Origin: Siphonodentalium dalli
Taxonomy: Eukaryota; Mollusca; Scaphopoda; Gadilida; Siphonodentaliidae
DNA length: 64,000 bases
Assembly: GCA_032622095.1 (NCBI GenBank)
Contig: CP136063.1
Location: 184,617,956 to 184,681,955, forward strand
Reading direction: 5' to 3'
Below, piece by piece: positions 11,781-23,422 of this stretch (its first letter is position 1; each line of letters begins with the position of its first letter). A program made the position numbers and the translations under genes. Under the pieces are notes generated by a model. That model made no database searches, was not told where the DNA came from, and saw only the letters and a list, made by a program, of their open reading frames with translations.

Positions 11781-12285
11781 CCTGCGCATGGCTGCGGATC
11801 GATGTCCAATGGTTCCAAATTAATGGAGTTTTATTTCAGTCGCCATCTGCCATGAAATTTAATTTTATTGCACCAACGCAGCTCCCGCCATGAAAGGGTT
11901 AACGATTATTATTATTATTATTATTATTGCTTGCTTGATTTTGTAGTTTGATACACTTTATGAACGCTGTGCCAGTCCAAAGGGACATAGCAGATAGTCT
12001 CAAATCCTCAAAGTAATACCAGGAAATGGAAAGCCTTAAAGAATAGTGCATGGTGTCCCGGATGGGGGTCAAACTAAGGACGGTGTTATATATAACCACT
12101 TGAATTTTATGTTATTGAATGTGATTTACTCGCTTATAAATATATATATCTTAACCCTGTATAATTCACATCCGTTCATTTCCGCGAATTTTCTATTTTG
12201 GGAGTTATGCGCATGGCTGCGGATCGATGTCCAATGGTTCCAAATTAATTATTGTGGAGTTTTATATCTGTCGCCATCTGCCATG
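11781..12285. repeat. Pair of direct repeats of about 75 bp
   Basis: The sequence TGCGCATGGCTGCGGATCGA and the following 50 bases (GTCCAATGGTTCCAAATTAA, GTCGCCATCTGCCATG) occur at about 11785-11852 and again at about 12207-12284. The second copy has a seven-base difference in the middle. An (ATT)n run at about 11907-11929 lies between them. Confidence 0.7.
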
Positions 12286-13350
12286 CTTAACGGCAGTTCC
12301 TAATTTGTTTAGAGCGCATTATGGTGTCTCGGCTATACTGTTTAGGGCTTCTTTGTCGTGAAACCACAATCTGGTTAACACCGAGATTCGACACCGCCTG
12401 AAAACGCGATATAATTGTGTGCCACATGCCGGGGATAACTCGGTCTAACTTAGATTATTTTGGCTACATGTATACCACCTATATATATACCAAGGAGAGT
12501 TGTATATATAGGCAGAGAGGAGGCATAGCGAGAGGCATAGAACGAAAGGGTCGTAGAGGGAGATGCATAATATACACAGAGTGTGACATACAGGGAGAGA
12601 TAGCGATAGAGGAGAAATTACAGTCGCATATTTTGTTCTGCTCTGAATTTTGGGCTGAAATTGCTGTACGTTAAGGGGTGCTGCAAATGGAATTTCGCGA
12701 ACATGGAAGTCTGGTCTGTTTCATGGGGTGCACCATGGGGCTCCGTTGGAAATGTCAAGGTGGATACCATCGAACTGAGACACTTGCTCTAGCCACGTCC
12801 CCGGTTAGTATGACCGAGCGTGCATGTTGTATGTCTCTTCGATTTGCAATGTATAACGCTATATATAACAATTAATAAGTATACTGCTGAAGCATATATA
12901 GTTTGGAGCGTGACCCTGTTTGCAACGTATTGTACTAGAAGCAAAGACGCCTTTAAGACGGTTATGTATACACTAAATAGTAAGTAATCAGTTGTCCATT
13001 TTCATAATTCCAGTTCGTTCTGTTATAAAAACCAGTGACTTAAATTGCCACAAAACGTCAACAACTTCAATTTTTATGAATGATATGAATAATAATAAAA
13101 AATTATACAAAGCCAGATTAAAAATTGGATAATATGAACAGATATTTAGTAACAGTAACACAGTATGTGTACCTTTATAGTGTGCTGAAGTAGCGCGAGA
13201 TATGACAATAAAGACTGACATATAATATATAGCGGCTGAACCAAGCAGTATACAAGTAACGGCCAGAAAAACGTGTTCCCACCACCTATATGAAAATTAA
13301 TAGATGCCGAAAGGTTTCACTGTAAATGTCATCTGTGTCGACTATATTTG
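12286..13350. other. Spacer with one hAT-family fragment
   Basis: About 12670-12790 contains the phrases GGGGTGCTGCAAATGGAATT and CTCCGTTGGAAATGTC of the hAT-like family. The rest has no recognisable gene or repeat. Confidence 0.45.
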
Positions 13351-13672
13351 TGTGGTGCCCATAACACTAACAAATTGAATTTCATTAAATTATTTAAAAT
13401 ATTAAGGGAACAATAACTAGCATGCAGTTATACAAATTATCACTAAATATCCGTGGCCATCTATATATTTAAAAAAAATTAGAAATTTTCACGCACTTGA
13501 ACAATACAAACCTTTGTGTGGTGCCCATAACACAAACAAACTGAATTTCATTAAATTATTTAAATTATCGGAACAATAACTACCAGTTATACAAATTATT
13601 ACTAAATATCCGTGGCCATCTATATGTTTTTAAAAAATAGAAATTTTCACGCACTTGAACAATACAAACCTT
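13351..13672. repeat. Tandem duplication, unit about 162 bp
   Basis: Two adjacent units begin GTGTGGTGCCCATAACAC and end GCACTTGAACAATACAAACC, with scattered differences and short deletions in the second. Both contain ATCCGTGGCCATCTATAT. This is a local segmental duplication. Confidence 0.85.
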
Positions 13673-14272
13673 ACAAGTATATATTGCATGATTGGGTCTG
13701 TGCCTTATCCAGATGAACATACATACTATTCTGAGATAACCAAAAGGCTTGTCCTTCGCAAATACAAATATATAGGTCGTTCTCTTTTTGAATCACCTTT
13801 TATAGCGATATTCTCATGCGCTACGTGTTTTTTTTATAAATGCATGGGGGAATCACATGACCGCGTGTATTTTATTTCCCATTCAAATTGGACTTGCAAT
13901 ATGAGAAGAATAATCATACAGCGGTGTGCACGCGATACTTTGCACACCTTGAAATTCTATGATCCTGTTACAATAATAATGAGCGTCTGTTTGAGTGCAT
14001 TTCCTTTTGTTTTGTATTTGGCATTTAGCCCTAAATTGGCGAACTCCCTGCATGATTACTAAAGCATACCGTTTCAAAATATATTTTTTTCATTGCAGTC
14101 GCGAGGATATCAACCGGCAGAAGACATATTTTATGATCTAATTTGTACAACGAATTGCAATGCCATATGCCATATGCCATACCGCTCATTGTATATATGC
14201 GTCCGTGTTTCATTTTTTTTCAAAAGAATAAAGTCATTACTAATACAAATACAATTTAAACGTATAGATATA
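13673..14272. other. Spacer, no gene supported
   Basis: An open frame of 135 codons at 13655-14062 starts inside the tandem duplication and shows no domain, signal peptide or splice-site context that I can support. A T-run precedes the second Tc1-like MITE. Confidence 0.45.
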
Positions 14273-14780
14273 CAGTACCAGTCAAAAGAAGTGTTATATT
14301 AAGCGCGCTATTCTCGCGCCCAATATCGCAATAATATTGCAAGTCGAAACGCTTATAAGCGCGCCGCTTGTGATATTATTGCAATATTGTGCGCTTAATA
14401 TCGCAATATTTCGCGCTTAATATTGCGACATCTTGCGCTCAAAATTTTGACATTTAAATCAAATTATTGCTTCTTCAATATTGCTTATTGCATAAATAGA
14501 GACAGTGTTTTAGATTTGTATACAATTATAGTTGTAAATGCTATATGTACACTATATGTACACTTTATGCACAGTATTTATCTAATATAAATATAACACT
14601 ATCGGGTCTCTATGAAATCTAGAGCGCTTATAGTATCGCAATATTTTGAGATCAATATCGCAATAATAAGTGCGACAGATTTTTGGTATTGCACTATAAT
14701 CGCGCCTTTTTAGAAATTAAGCGCGCTCAATATTGCAATAAAGGCGCGCCTCAATATACCACTTCTTCTGACTGGTACTG
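14273..14780 (-). mobile_element. Tc1/mariner-type MITE, copy 2 (508 bp, TA-flanked)
   Basis: The ends CAGTACCAGTCAAAAGAAGT and TTCTGACTGGTACTG are flanked by TA at 14271-14272 and 14781-14782. The length equals the copy at 7918-8425 and the interior carries the same GCGC/ATATTGC motif clusters in reverse order. Sequence differences show the two copies are not recent duplicates. There is no transposase. Confidence 0.85.
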
Positions 14781-14782
14781 TA

Positions 14783-15940
14783 ACGGTTTCTATACTATTA
14801 ACCATTTCCTTACTCATTGGTGAGTATAGTAGAGCCCGAAGCCGCCATCGCACGCCGCCGCCGCCATCCATATTAGCCATAAGCCACATACATGCAGCCA
14901 GGCATATTATCCTGACGGCAGCCACATGAAAAAACCTCCGCCATCGGAATTGCAAAATGGCTGTCGGAGCCGTGTGCATGGGCTTATACATGTATGTCAA
15001 GCACAACTGTACTTTGAATCGCAAAGAACTAAACCGCATTGCCTAATATCGGCATACATGCATGGACACTGTACATCCATGCGTTTTTTAGTAGTTGTGA
15101 TGAACCCGTAGAATTCCAGACCACACGTATTCTTTGGGTGTTGGGATTTTCCATAGTGGCGAAAATAAACGAAGGACTTGGGGACTATAACTGGGTATTA
15201 GGAAAATTTCGGAAACGAAAATACGCTGAATGATAACGTCTCAGCCGGCTGAGCCACCATATTTCGTCAGCCACGAACGTCACGACTGAGCCGGCTTAGC
15301 TAGCTAACCAGCCACGAAATTGGTTGAGCCAGCCGCGAAAACCATTTGTCGTGGCTTCGGGGTCTAGCACCGAGTAGTGTCCTTAGCAATGTTCAGATAA
15401 TAAATTCAACAAATTGCATAGGCCCTTTGTGAAACTTATTACTAGTATCTGAACATCCCACCAGCAAATGTATATATGACTCCTTTAGCACAAGCAATCA
15501 TGCATTATCTGTTCATTTGTCTCGCGTCTGCTTATATTTCCTTGACACCCCTCCAGAAGAATAATGTACTATTCCAATATAGTCATTCGAGTTTCCAAAT
15601 TCTGTCGACGTAAATTGGAAGGAGGTATAAGATAGGTCGACAAATGCAGGTGTTTTCAATGTTTCACACATAAATGAAACAAACGCTCCTTTATTTCTAC
15701 CATATCAGGAATGGACCAACACGGAACGCTCTTTTCTGTTTCATGTCGTGAAAATGACTGTTTTGTTTGGGACCCAAACATCGTGTTCTAATGTGTATTT
15801 TTCATGACTACAATGTTTCGTTTGGGAAGTGCAGTATATATTCATAATTGCTGACATCATATATAGCAGCAATTAAACCCATGCATGATTGAAATTTGCA
15901 CTATAGTTGAGTGTTCTAGCTTCTCATTGATTCTATAGTC
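14783..15940. other. Spacer, no gene supported
   Basis: A short imperfect dyad built on CAGCCGGCTGAGCC and CAGCCACGAA lies at about 15241-15350. Small overlapping frames (14710-15233) cross the end of the MITE and show no family features. Confidence 0.45.
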
Positions 15941-16290
15941 TCATATATATTTTGAAGACCTCTGTTTGTCTGTATGTTTGTCTGTCATTGATACAAATCT
16001 ACGATTCTCGACCGATCGGGACGAAACTTGGTACGTGCGTGTAGTTTGACCAGGCGGTCGACCTTGTCGTATTGGCGAGCCCGTGCGGCGCATGCGCAGA
16101 CGAGATCTCGGAAACGGGTGGAGCTATCGACTTGAAATTTGCTATGTGAATGTATCTTGCCCCGGATACGAATTTTATCGGAACGCCGAGCCCGTGCGAC
16201 GCCAGCTTCGCGCATGCGCAGTCCAGATCTCGGAAACGGGTGGAGCTATCGACTTGAAATTTGGTTTTTGAATAACCCGGACAACGTCGG
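15941..16290 (+). mobile_element. Helitron-type non-autonomous element with 122-bp tandem units
   Basis: The start TCATATATATTTTGAAGACC matches the 5' end of the other rolling-circle-type elements here (17542 on the minus strand; 41748). Within it, a unit beginning AGATCTCGGAAACGGGTGGA occurs at 16103 and 16225, a period of 122 bp. The 3' part forms the stem CCCG/CGGG around GACAACGT. The expected CTAG terminal bases are not visible, because the element runs into an AT dinucleotide tract. Three copies of the same 122-bp unit lie inside another element at 45575-45865. Confidence 0.6.
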
Positions 16291-16296
16291 GCTCAT

Positions 16297-16300
<4 letters not shown>

Positions 16301-16372
<72 letters not shown>
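16301..16372. repeat. (AT)n microsatellite
   Basis: About 70 bases of alternating TA with one short GC interruption. Confidence 0.95.
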
Positions 16373-16373
<1 letters not shown>

Positions 16374-16479
16374 CTGCATTGCCATGTTTCCGGAATGGCA
16401 GATCAAGAATTTCGAAGGCAGTGGGTTCGAACCCATGTTCAGACTGATACGCTTCCTAACTCTCGGTGAAAGGGCTTCC

Positions 16480-16580
16480 TTTCAAGGATGTCCCCGTAGC
16501 CGAGGTGGTTAGTCGTGGATACGATCATCACAGTCTGGGCTAGACGAGGTTGGCGCGGGTTCGAACCCCGGCATGGATGA
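16480..16580 (+). mobile_element. tRNA-derived SINE head
   Basis: Box A-like TAGCCGAGGTGGTTAG and box B GGTTCGAACCCC are spaced as in a polymerase III internal promoter. The acceptor-arm halves do not pair (GTCCCCG versus CATGGAT), so it is not a functional tRNA. A related copy lies on the minus strand at 32785-32895. A second isolated box-B-like GGGTTCGAACCC occurs at about 16424. Confidence 0.6.
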
Positions 16581-17385
16581 AAATCGGGACCGGTTTTCAA
16601 GCTTGATTTGGTTTGGGGAACATCTCAATGTACCATTCCGATCGACACATGGCCATTTCGATAAGAAATGAGAATTTGTTCACGCAAATATGAAGCAATG
16701 AACACTCATACTGAGTCCGTGCCTCCATAACTTGGTGACGTAGTACCATTACTGTAACCGTAACTGCTATATCCGTTGATTCGCGGGGCAAGAATATAGG
16801 ACGGACAGATATATATCGTGTAAGTATCAGGCGGTTAAGTATATGTTGATTAAGTGTCTGTTGGTTAAGTATATCAACAAGTCTTGAAATTCTTGAAATT
16901 CCAACTCAGTGGGGTGACCAGTTTCACAGATAACTTCCACAAGGGGGTGGAAATTCTAAGGTGGACCCCCCCCCCCACACACACACACGTAAACCCTCTA
17001 TAGCCACACCACGAGTGTGCATCCATTTCTACAAACGCATGCATATCAAGCTGCTCAAAGCATAATGTTTTCTGTTACCAATGTTGCTAAGGATTTTAAT
17101 AATATCTTATATATTGGGACGTTTCTTCGGATGATTAATTTCCAGACGCTTCAGACAACGTATATGATGTGCGTATAAATCGATGAGAACCCCCAGCCAT
17201 TCATCATAGTATTGAATCACGTCACCTTTAATTTCCACGGCTGTGCACCATATATCTGAATGAGAAATGACTCAATGTTCACAGGAATAAGTCGATTTAT
17301 CTTCTATGAGAGTATTGCTACATGCAGAGACGGTTCTATTCAAAACCAATCTGCTCGCTTCCATTTCCGTCATATATATAGCCTA
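16581..17385. other. Spacer with one hAT-family fragment
   Basis: About 16880-16995 carries the phrases TTGAAATTCCAACTCAGTGG and a C-run plus (AC)n, resembling the hAT-like family and the piece at 18005-18070. No gene is recognised. Confidence 0.45.
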
Positions 17386-17542
17386 CTAGCAGGGTGACCC
17401 GACTTCGTCCGGGCTGTTTCCCCTCTGCTTGGCGCGATTTGACCTTGATTTGACCATTTTGAAGGTCAAGGTTAGGTTGGGGTCACGATTTGACCCGTCC
17501 AAAACACTCCCCGGACAAAAGTCCCCCTCAAAATATATATGA
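17386..17542 (-). mobile_element. Short Helitron-type element, 157 bp
   Basis: Read on the minus strand it begins TCATATATATTTTGAG and ends with the hairpin CCCGGACGAAGTCGGG followed by TCACCCTGCTAG and then T. A 5' TC, a 3' hairpin about ten bases before CTAG, and insertion between A and T are the marks of rolling-circle (Helitron) elements. It has no coding content. The interior contains GGTCAAATCG and GGTCAAGG phrases. Confidence 0.75.
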
Positions 17543-18141
17543 GATATGCTAACGACAGCACGTGTCTATATGCATGTAATGAAATATCTATAATATAATG
17601 TATATAATGTAATAACTATATATACATGTTCTCTTTAATAAGAGGGTGCGCGGGGTATCGTTGAAGGACAAGCGGACTAATTTCAGAAGGGGGCCTTTCT
17701 CTTATAGTATACTTAACCGGGACGTTGTGTGGGCGTCTCACCCCAATTACGGTTTAAAAGTTTGCCACGGTTGGATATTTCATGGCTGAGACAACGTTTT
17801 TGTTTTGAAAGAGTCAGATGATTTTACATACAGAAAGAATGGCTATACATGTTGAATACAACAGAGAACTTTCATCCGACACATATCAACGGTTGTTAGA
17901 AATTTCACTATGAAAATAATTTCATTCGGTTCCGATATTTATTTAATTAATTTAAATAAAATATGTCGTGCATGGACCAAGATTCGAATATTTTCCTACA
18001 TTAATTCTTAAATTCCAACTCAATGGGGTGCAAATGAAGTTTCACAGATTGTGTCCACAAGGGGATTTAGTTGAACATTTTAATCCCCACGTCCATGAGT
18101 GTGCATCCATTTCTACAAACGTCGTTGGGGGTGCATGCATG
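17543..18141. other. Spacer with one hAT-family fragment
   Basis: About 18005-18070 resembles the piece at 16880-16960 (AAATTCCAACTCAATGGGGT; GTTTCACAGAT; TCCACAAGGGG). No gene is recognised. Confidence 0.45.
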
Positions 18142-19271
18142 CAGGGATGTGGCTAGATGGTCTCCGTTGGGGGGTGTCAACCTTGGGAAATTCCAACTGC
18201 ACCCCCCTTGAGTCGGAATCACACCAACACAACTTTTTGCATATTCCATTTGCACCCCCCCCCCCCTTGTACCTCATGCTCAGGCCTAATTTCCTATATA
18301 TTCATAAGCCATGCTTCTATGTTCCCAGTATGAGAACACTAAGATATTTTAACCTGAAAATTGCCCCCAAAAAAACAACTAGTGGTCTAATTCCAGACAA
18401 ATGCACACAGCTACCGACAACAGACCAGGAAACACCGGGCCGACCATGGTTGTTCGGCCCGGTGTGAGAAAAACTTGAAAACTATACAAGAAAATCGCAA
18501 ATCCTAGCATCTAGACTGGCCTCAACTGAAGCTTTCCTAGTGTTGGAAATTTCAAACCTCATGCTCCCACTCAGGTTGGAAAATTGCTGCAACTGATGAC
18601 CATTTATGTCTACAAGTTTGACCAAATGTAGTAAAATATTGTTTTGCTAAACTAATTAGCAGTTTTGTATTGGCCATGTGGATGGGGCAATGACACACCG
18701 GGCCGACCATGGTTCGGCCCGGTGTGCGAAAATTTTGAAATCAGAACAAGAAAATCGCAAAATCCTAACATCTAGACTAGCCTCAAGCCTTCCTACTGTT
18801 GGAAATTTCAAACCCTACACCCCCACTTAGGTTGGAAATTTTCCAACTGATGACAATTCCAATGACAATGTTGACCAATTGTATGACAATATTGTTTTCT
18901 TAAATTAACTAGAAGTTTTTGACTGGCCACCGGCGAGGGACCAGGACACAAGCTTTCCAAGTGTTGGAAATTTCCAACCTGTCACCCCCCTAAGGTTGGA
19001 AAATTTCCAACTGATGACCATTTCTGTCAAAAATTTTGACCAAAAATAGGAACATATGCAAATATTGGTCGAAAAACAATAAATTCCCCCCAATAAATTG
19101 TTTTATAATCAAACTACAAGAACATTTTCAACCTATTGTTGGTGTGAAATTTCCAACTAATGTTTTGGCAGGTATGAAATTTCCAACTGTTAAAAATATA
19201 GCTCTCTGCTTGGGGTGTGAGACACCCCCTCCCCACACACACACACACACACACCTCTAGCCACATCCATG
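18142..19271 (+). mobile_element. hAT-like non-autonomous element with 8-bp target duplication
   Basis: The termini are CAGGGATGTGGCTAGA and, read inward from the right, CATGGATGTGGCTAGA. CATGCATG flanks both sides, consistent with the 8-bp target duplication of hAT elements, though this octamer is itself low complexity. The interior contains two tandem blocks about 263 bp apart. Each has the hairpin ACACCGGGCCGACC/GGTTCGGCCCGGTGT and GCAAATCCTA...TCTAGACT. There are also many TTGGAAATTTCCAAC dyads. The small open frames encode no transposase. Confidence 0.7.
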
Positions 19272-19511
19272 CATGCATGCGACGTTTCGCAAGGATGGGT
19301 TATTGTATGTACAACAGGGCGGGCCGTATGAAGGGGGCTAGAACCGGACCTTGTCATTGATCTGCATTGATACATTTACATATAGGTATTGTCATTAAAG
19401 GGACAAAAGGCCATGGCAGTGTCGCAGTACGTGAATGCGAATAAAATCACACAAGTTTGTAAAACCATCATCATTATCATCACAAGAACAAAATGGAAAT
19501 ATTTTTTGCCT

Positions 19512-19850
19512 TTGTTGTTGTTGTTGTTGTTGTTGGTGGTGTTCGTGTTGTTGGTGTTCGTGATGTTGAAGACGATGATGATGCTATTGATGATGATGGT
19601 GAGAATGTTGATGTTGATGATATGAAGGTGAGATGATTATGTTAATGGTGATGATGGCAGTGGTGAGACGATGATGAGGATGAGGGTGATTATTAATGAT
19701 GATGATGATGATGATGACGGTGATGACGGTGATGTCGGTTATGAACGACTATGAGGATGACCACGCTGATGATGATGATGATGATGTGGAAGGTGATGAG
19801 GAAGATAATGAAGATAGTGATGATGCCGACGACGATGATGATGATTTATC
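19512..19850. repeat. GTT and GATGAT triplet repeat region
   Basis: A (TTG)n run at about 19512-19540 is followed by interrupted GATGAT/GATGTT triplets to about 19845. The predicted peptides of Asp, Met or Val runs are artefacts of the triplets. Confidence 0.9.
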
Positions 19851-22068
19851 GCTGGTGACCCTCCAGCATTTACTATATGTAAATAGTGTAAATATGTTTG
19901 TCAACTCTTAACACGTGTTAACTCACAATTGAGTTCATTAAATCATCACATCAAGAATATATAGTAATTGGGTTATTACAGTGCCGATCATCTTATAACA
20001 AATAGCTCCACAAGTTCCTATCAAATCATGAAGGTGTTCATTATTTTTTTAAAAGGACAGACCAATGAAAACTATTCCAGAAAGCACTGATTTTCAAACA
20101 AAACATTTGAATTGCTCTTCAAAATGATGATGTGTGTTGATAAAATGACAGGCAATGAAACAGTAATGTTTACATAACACAAGGTGAAATAATGGTAGCG
20201 GCCGTCCCCATGCAGAATTAGAAAAAATACACGGGCTGTGACACATGCATGACACTTGCAGTGTAGGAGAGTAATCATAAAAGGTGGTATTCGTGCCCAT
20301 AGTCTAACCGTTTGTATGTCTGTCTGTCTATCTCTGCCACGGTCTTGTTGTAAACCGTGTTCATACATGACACTGTATATATATATATATATACAAAAAC
20401 TCAAAATTAATGCACCATTATTAGGTTACATATACTATAGAGATGCTTTTGGAAAATTACCTGTTCCCAGAACATATGTCTTATATGATGTGATGCAAAC
20501 GTCACACATGCAATAAATTACGATATTTCACTTATAGGCACGGCATGAGAAGTCTAACAAAACAAAACAATATAGTTACATAAGTAAGAAGACAGGCTAA
20601 TATTATACACTTAGCCAAAACAAATATCAACATACCTTCATTGGCATACGTATATCCCACAGCGCACACGCGAATGTGTATGCAGTCTTGGAATAAATAG
20701 CAGTATGCTTTTAGCCGGCGCGGCTTACTCTTTTACTGAGGCTAATGTGTTCCACAGACAAGCGTGGTACGATCTAACCATCGTACGATTATATCCGGCT
20801 CGGGGTCGCCAAGCGTCTACGCATGTCGGACTGTCGGTTGCTTTAATAGATTATCTCAATTTCGCAGTGCTCCGAGAATCAGTTTCTTTGTTGGGTTATA
20901 ATTGAGACGCGGAGATTTTGTAAATTGAGATAACTGTCTGAATAACGGCAGATTTTAACAGGCTGTGCAATTAATTTTCGCCAGAACCCTTTGTGCCTAT
21001 CACTTCGGTGACTCGCCATTTGTTAGACTTTCGAACTTGACAAAATGAAAAATGAGTGTATCTATATAAATGGACAAAGACGTGGCACCATAAACGTAAC
21101 TCGTTGGTGGCACCCACCACAGATACTATCTGTAGAAAGATGCACGTGCTCGGTGATTGCCCGTTGATCTATAGAGCTATTAGTTTTCCAAAACATTTCG
21201 AACTGCATGTTTGTTGGATTGTGCGTGCGCGTGACTACGCATGCCTGGTGGTGTCTTGTTACAGATTAGGGTGCGAATTATGTATTCAGGTCTGGCACTC
21301 GTCTGAGCTATAGCAGAACATCGTACTCGATTGATAATAACCACGTCCAATTAAATTACTGGATTGATAATAACCACGTCCAGTTAAACGTGTATATACG
21401 CTGATATATGTGTAACATTTAACCCGATTGATGCAGATCGAGACATTTTTAAGTTTCTACATAATATGGTATACACAGCAATTGGTTTCAAATATTCATG
21501 TATGTGACGAGACACGTTGTAGCCGATTAAGGTAACAGTTAAATTATACATATACCGTACACATTGATTAACCCTTTAATTTTCATAACGGGCGTGCCCT
21601 TCTAACAAAAATGTCCGAGAAATTGCGAGAATCGATGGAAATCACTTCAGGGGAGCTTACTTTTTGACGTGTTTAAAAGAGGTATTCATGGAATTCACAC
21701 ATGGGATGGATCTATAAATTTATTATATTATAGTATGATTCGTTGATGAACGTATTTCTGTACCAACCAGAGTGTCACCCTCTATAACACGGTGATGTTG
21801 AGTGATACATGGTTCGAATCGGTTTTATTGACACAGGTTCCGAATGCATCCGATAGTTGGAGACTGAACTTTGAAAAAAGGTCCGATATTAGTCGAGCAT
21901 GGATGCCAAAAAGACAGCAATCTGCTGTTAAAACTATAGCTCAGGCACTTGCAATTATCAACTAACATGCTTCCGCATGGTTACAGACCTCCAGTTACAA
22001 AACATATAATTTTGTTTTCCACTTGAAAATTATTGAAAACCTAATCTGACACATACACCTAGTACACC
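19851..22068. other. Spacer with a short tandem duplication
   Basis: A 33-bp unit (GATTGATAATAACCACGTCC and on) is repeated at about 21329-21361 and 21362-21394. An (AT)n run is at about 20374-20392. Open frames at 20705-20905 and 21056-21313 have ordinary base composition but no domain or splice context that I can support. Confidence 0.5.
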
Positions 22069-22536
22069 TATAGGAATCAGGGAGCTAAATGTGTTCTAGA
22101 GTCGGGGAGCGAGTACACCGTGGAACCCTAAAGGTGAAGGTAACTGAAGAATGACCTTCACCTGATACATGCGACACGTTATTAAAGGATGACATCGCGT
22201 TTATTTGATTTGTACATAATATCTAAATAATTTAAACTGGTGAATGAATGGGGGAACGGATTTTTGTGAGCGGGAAATGTATTTAACTAGCTGTTGTAGA
22301 TCCGGGTTTTTCCAGATCAAATTTGGCTGTGAGATAGCCCTGTCGTACACTTGGGGATTTATTTTAAAAAGTAAACACATGACCTATGATTTTTCTTGCA
22401 TTTTCGTGATCAACTGGTGTCAATCTAGCTGGGTAAACATCACTGGTATGGCCTGCAGGCTTAAATTCAGCGAATTTGGCCGAAACGTTAACACTGTCGC
22501 CTATGGGAAACCATTTAGTTCCGTGATTCCTATAAG
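22069..22536 (+). mobile_element. 468-bp repeat with TA-type ends, copy 1
   Basis: The segment is identical by eye to 23423-23890. It starts TATAGGAATCAGGGAGCTAA and ends TTCCGTGATTCCTATA, giving inverted ends of about 20 bp (TAGGAATCA) next to TA. This fits a Tc1/mariner-like MITE. It contains an open frame of 96 codons shared by both copies, starting at 22244. The frame does not resemble a transposase and runs into different sequence downstream of each copy, so I do not call it a gene. Confidence 0.7.
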
Positions 22537-23422
22537 AAAATTTTTAATTTTACGAAATTTCACGTCTCACCATGATAAGTTGTTATTTCCATATTTTCTT
22601 ATTTTCAAATGATAATGACCACATTTTGGACAGATTTAAAGAAGAAACGCATGGATTCGCCTGTAGATAGTAAAGAAAGTGATAAATCTGGTAATTTTGC
22701 ATGGATGTCAGGTACCATTAGGGGGTCAGGGGGTCTAAAGCCCCCCTCCCCACAATTTTGAGGAGTGTTAGCCCCCCCCCCCCCCCCCATTGGGAAAATG
22801 TGTCATTTGACCCAATTAAGCTTTTCCGGCACCCAGTAGCCTTATCTGGGACCGTAGCCCCACCCCAAGTCGGGGGGGGGGGTGATGGCATCACCACTAG
22901 AGTTACTGTCGTGCAAAACTGTCATGGCAGCTTTGTTAAACAGACAGTATGCCCTGCCATCTGGTAAAATTTCATGCATGAGGCTGTGTCTGATGTTGTA
23001 TCATAATGTTTCGATATTTAAATTGACTTATGGTTGCTTTACATTGCTATTAAAATTATTTTTTTTTTAATTTTCTGTTAATTTTGGTAAATATTTATTA
23101 TAAATTGCCAAATTCTGCATGAAAAGGGTTTAAAATTGGACAATATATCCCTCTCAAAATGTATATTAACATTTCCTCTTCAATTTAGTAATATTATGGT
23201 ATATAAGGACATACTTCAGTTATACAAGATGCATTTGCTAGTAAAATTGAAAAAAAAGCTAAATTTTTTGGCTTTATTTTGAGGATTGACACAAATTTTC
23301 AGGATGCCTCATATTGGAAAAATAAACCACTACTGCTCGATATAATCCATTTTTGATTTCAGTAAGGTCTATATTTTGATAAAATACTATAAGAAACGCT
23401 GTTATTCACACATATACATATA
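22537..23422. other. Sequence between the two identical copies
   Basis: It holds C/G homopolymer runs at about 22739-22748, 22772-22789 and 22872-22882 and AT-rich sequence. No coding region or LTR-retrotransposon motif is seen, which argues against reading the flanking copies as LTRs. Confidence 0.55.

Noticed and set aside
13655-14062. Open frame of 135 codons
   Set aside because: It begins inside a tandem duplication and has no domain, signal peptide or splice context.
16489-16575. tRNA gene
   Set aside because: Box A and box B are good but the acceptor stem does not pair, the anticodon arm is irregular and a mutated relative exists at 32785-32895; a SINE head explains it better.
19696-19911. 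Acidic Asp/Glu-rich peptide
   Set aside because: It is a direct translation of GATGAT triplet repeats.
22244-22612. Open frame of 122 codons, repeated as a 129-codon frame at 23598-23987
   Set aside because: The shared part is exactly the part inside the identical 468-bp elements, and each frame ends in unrelated flanking sequence. No transposase or other domain is visible.
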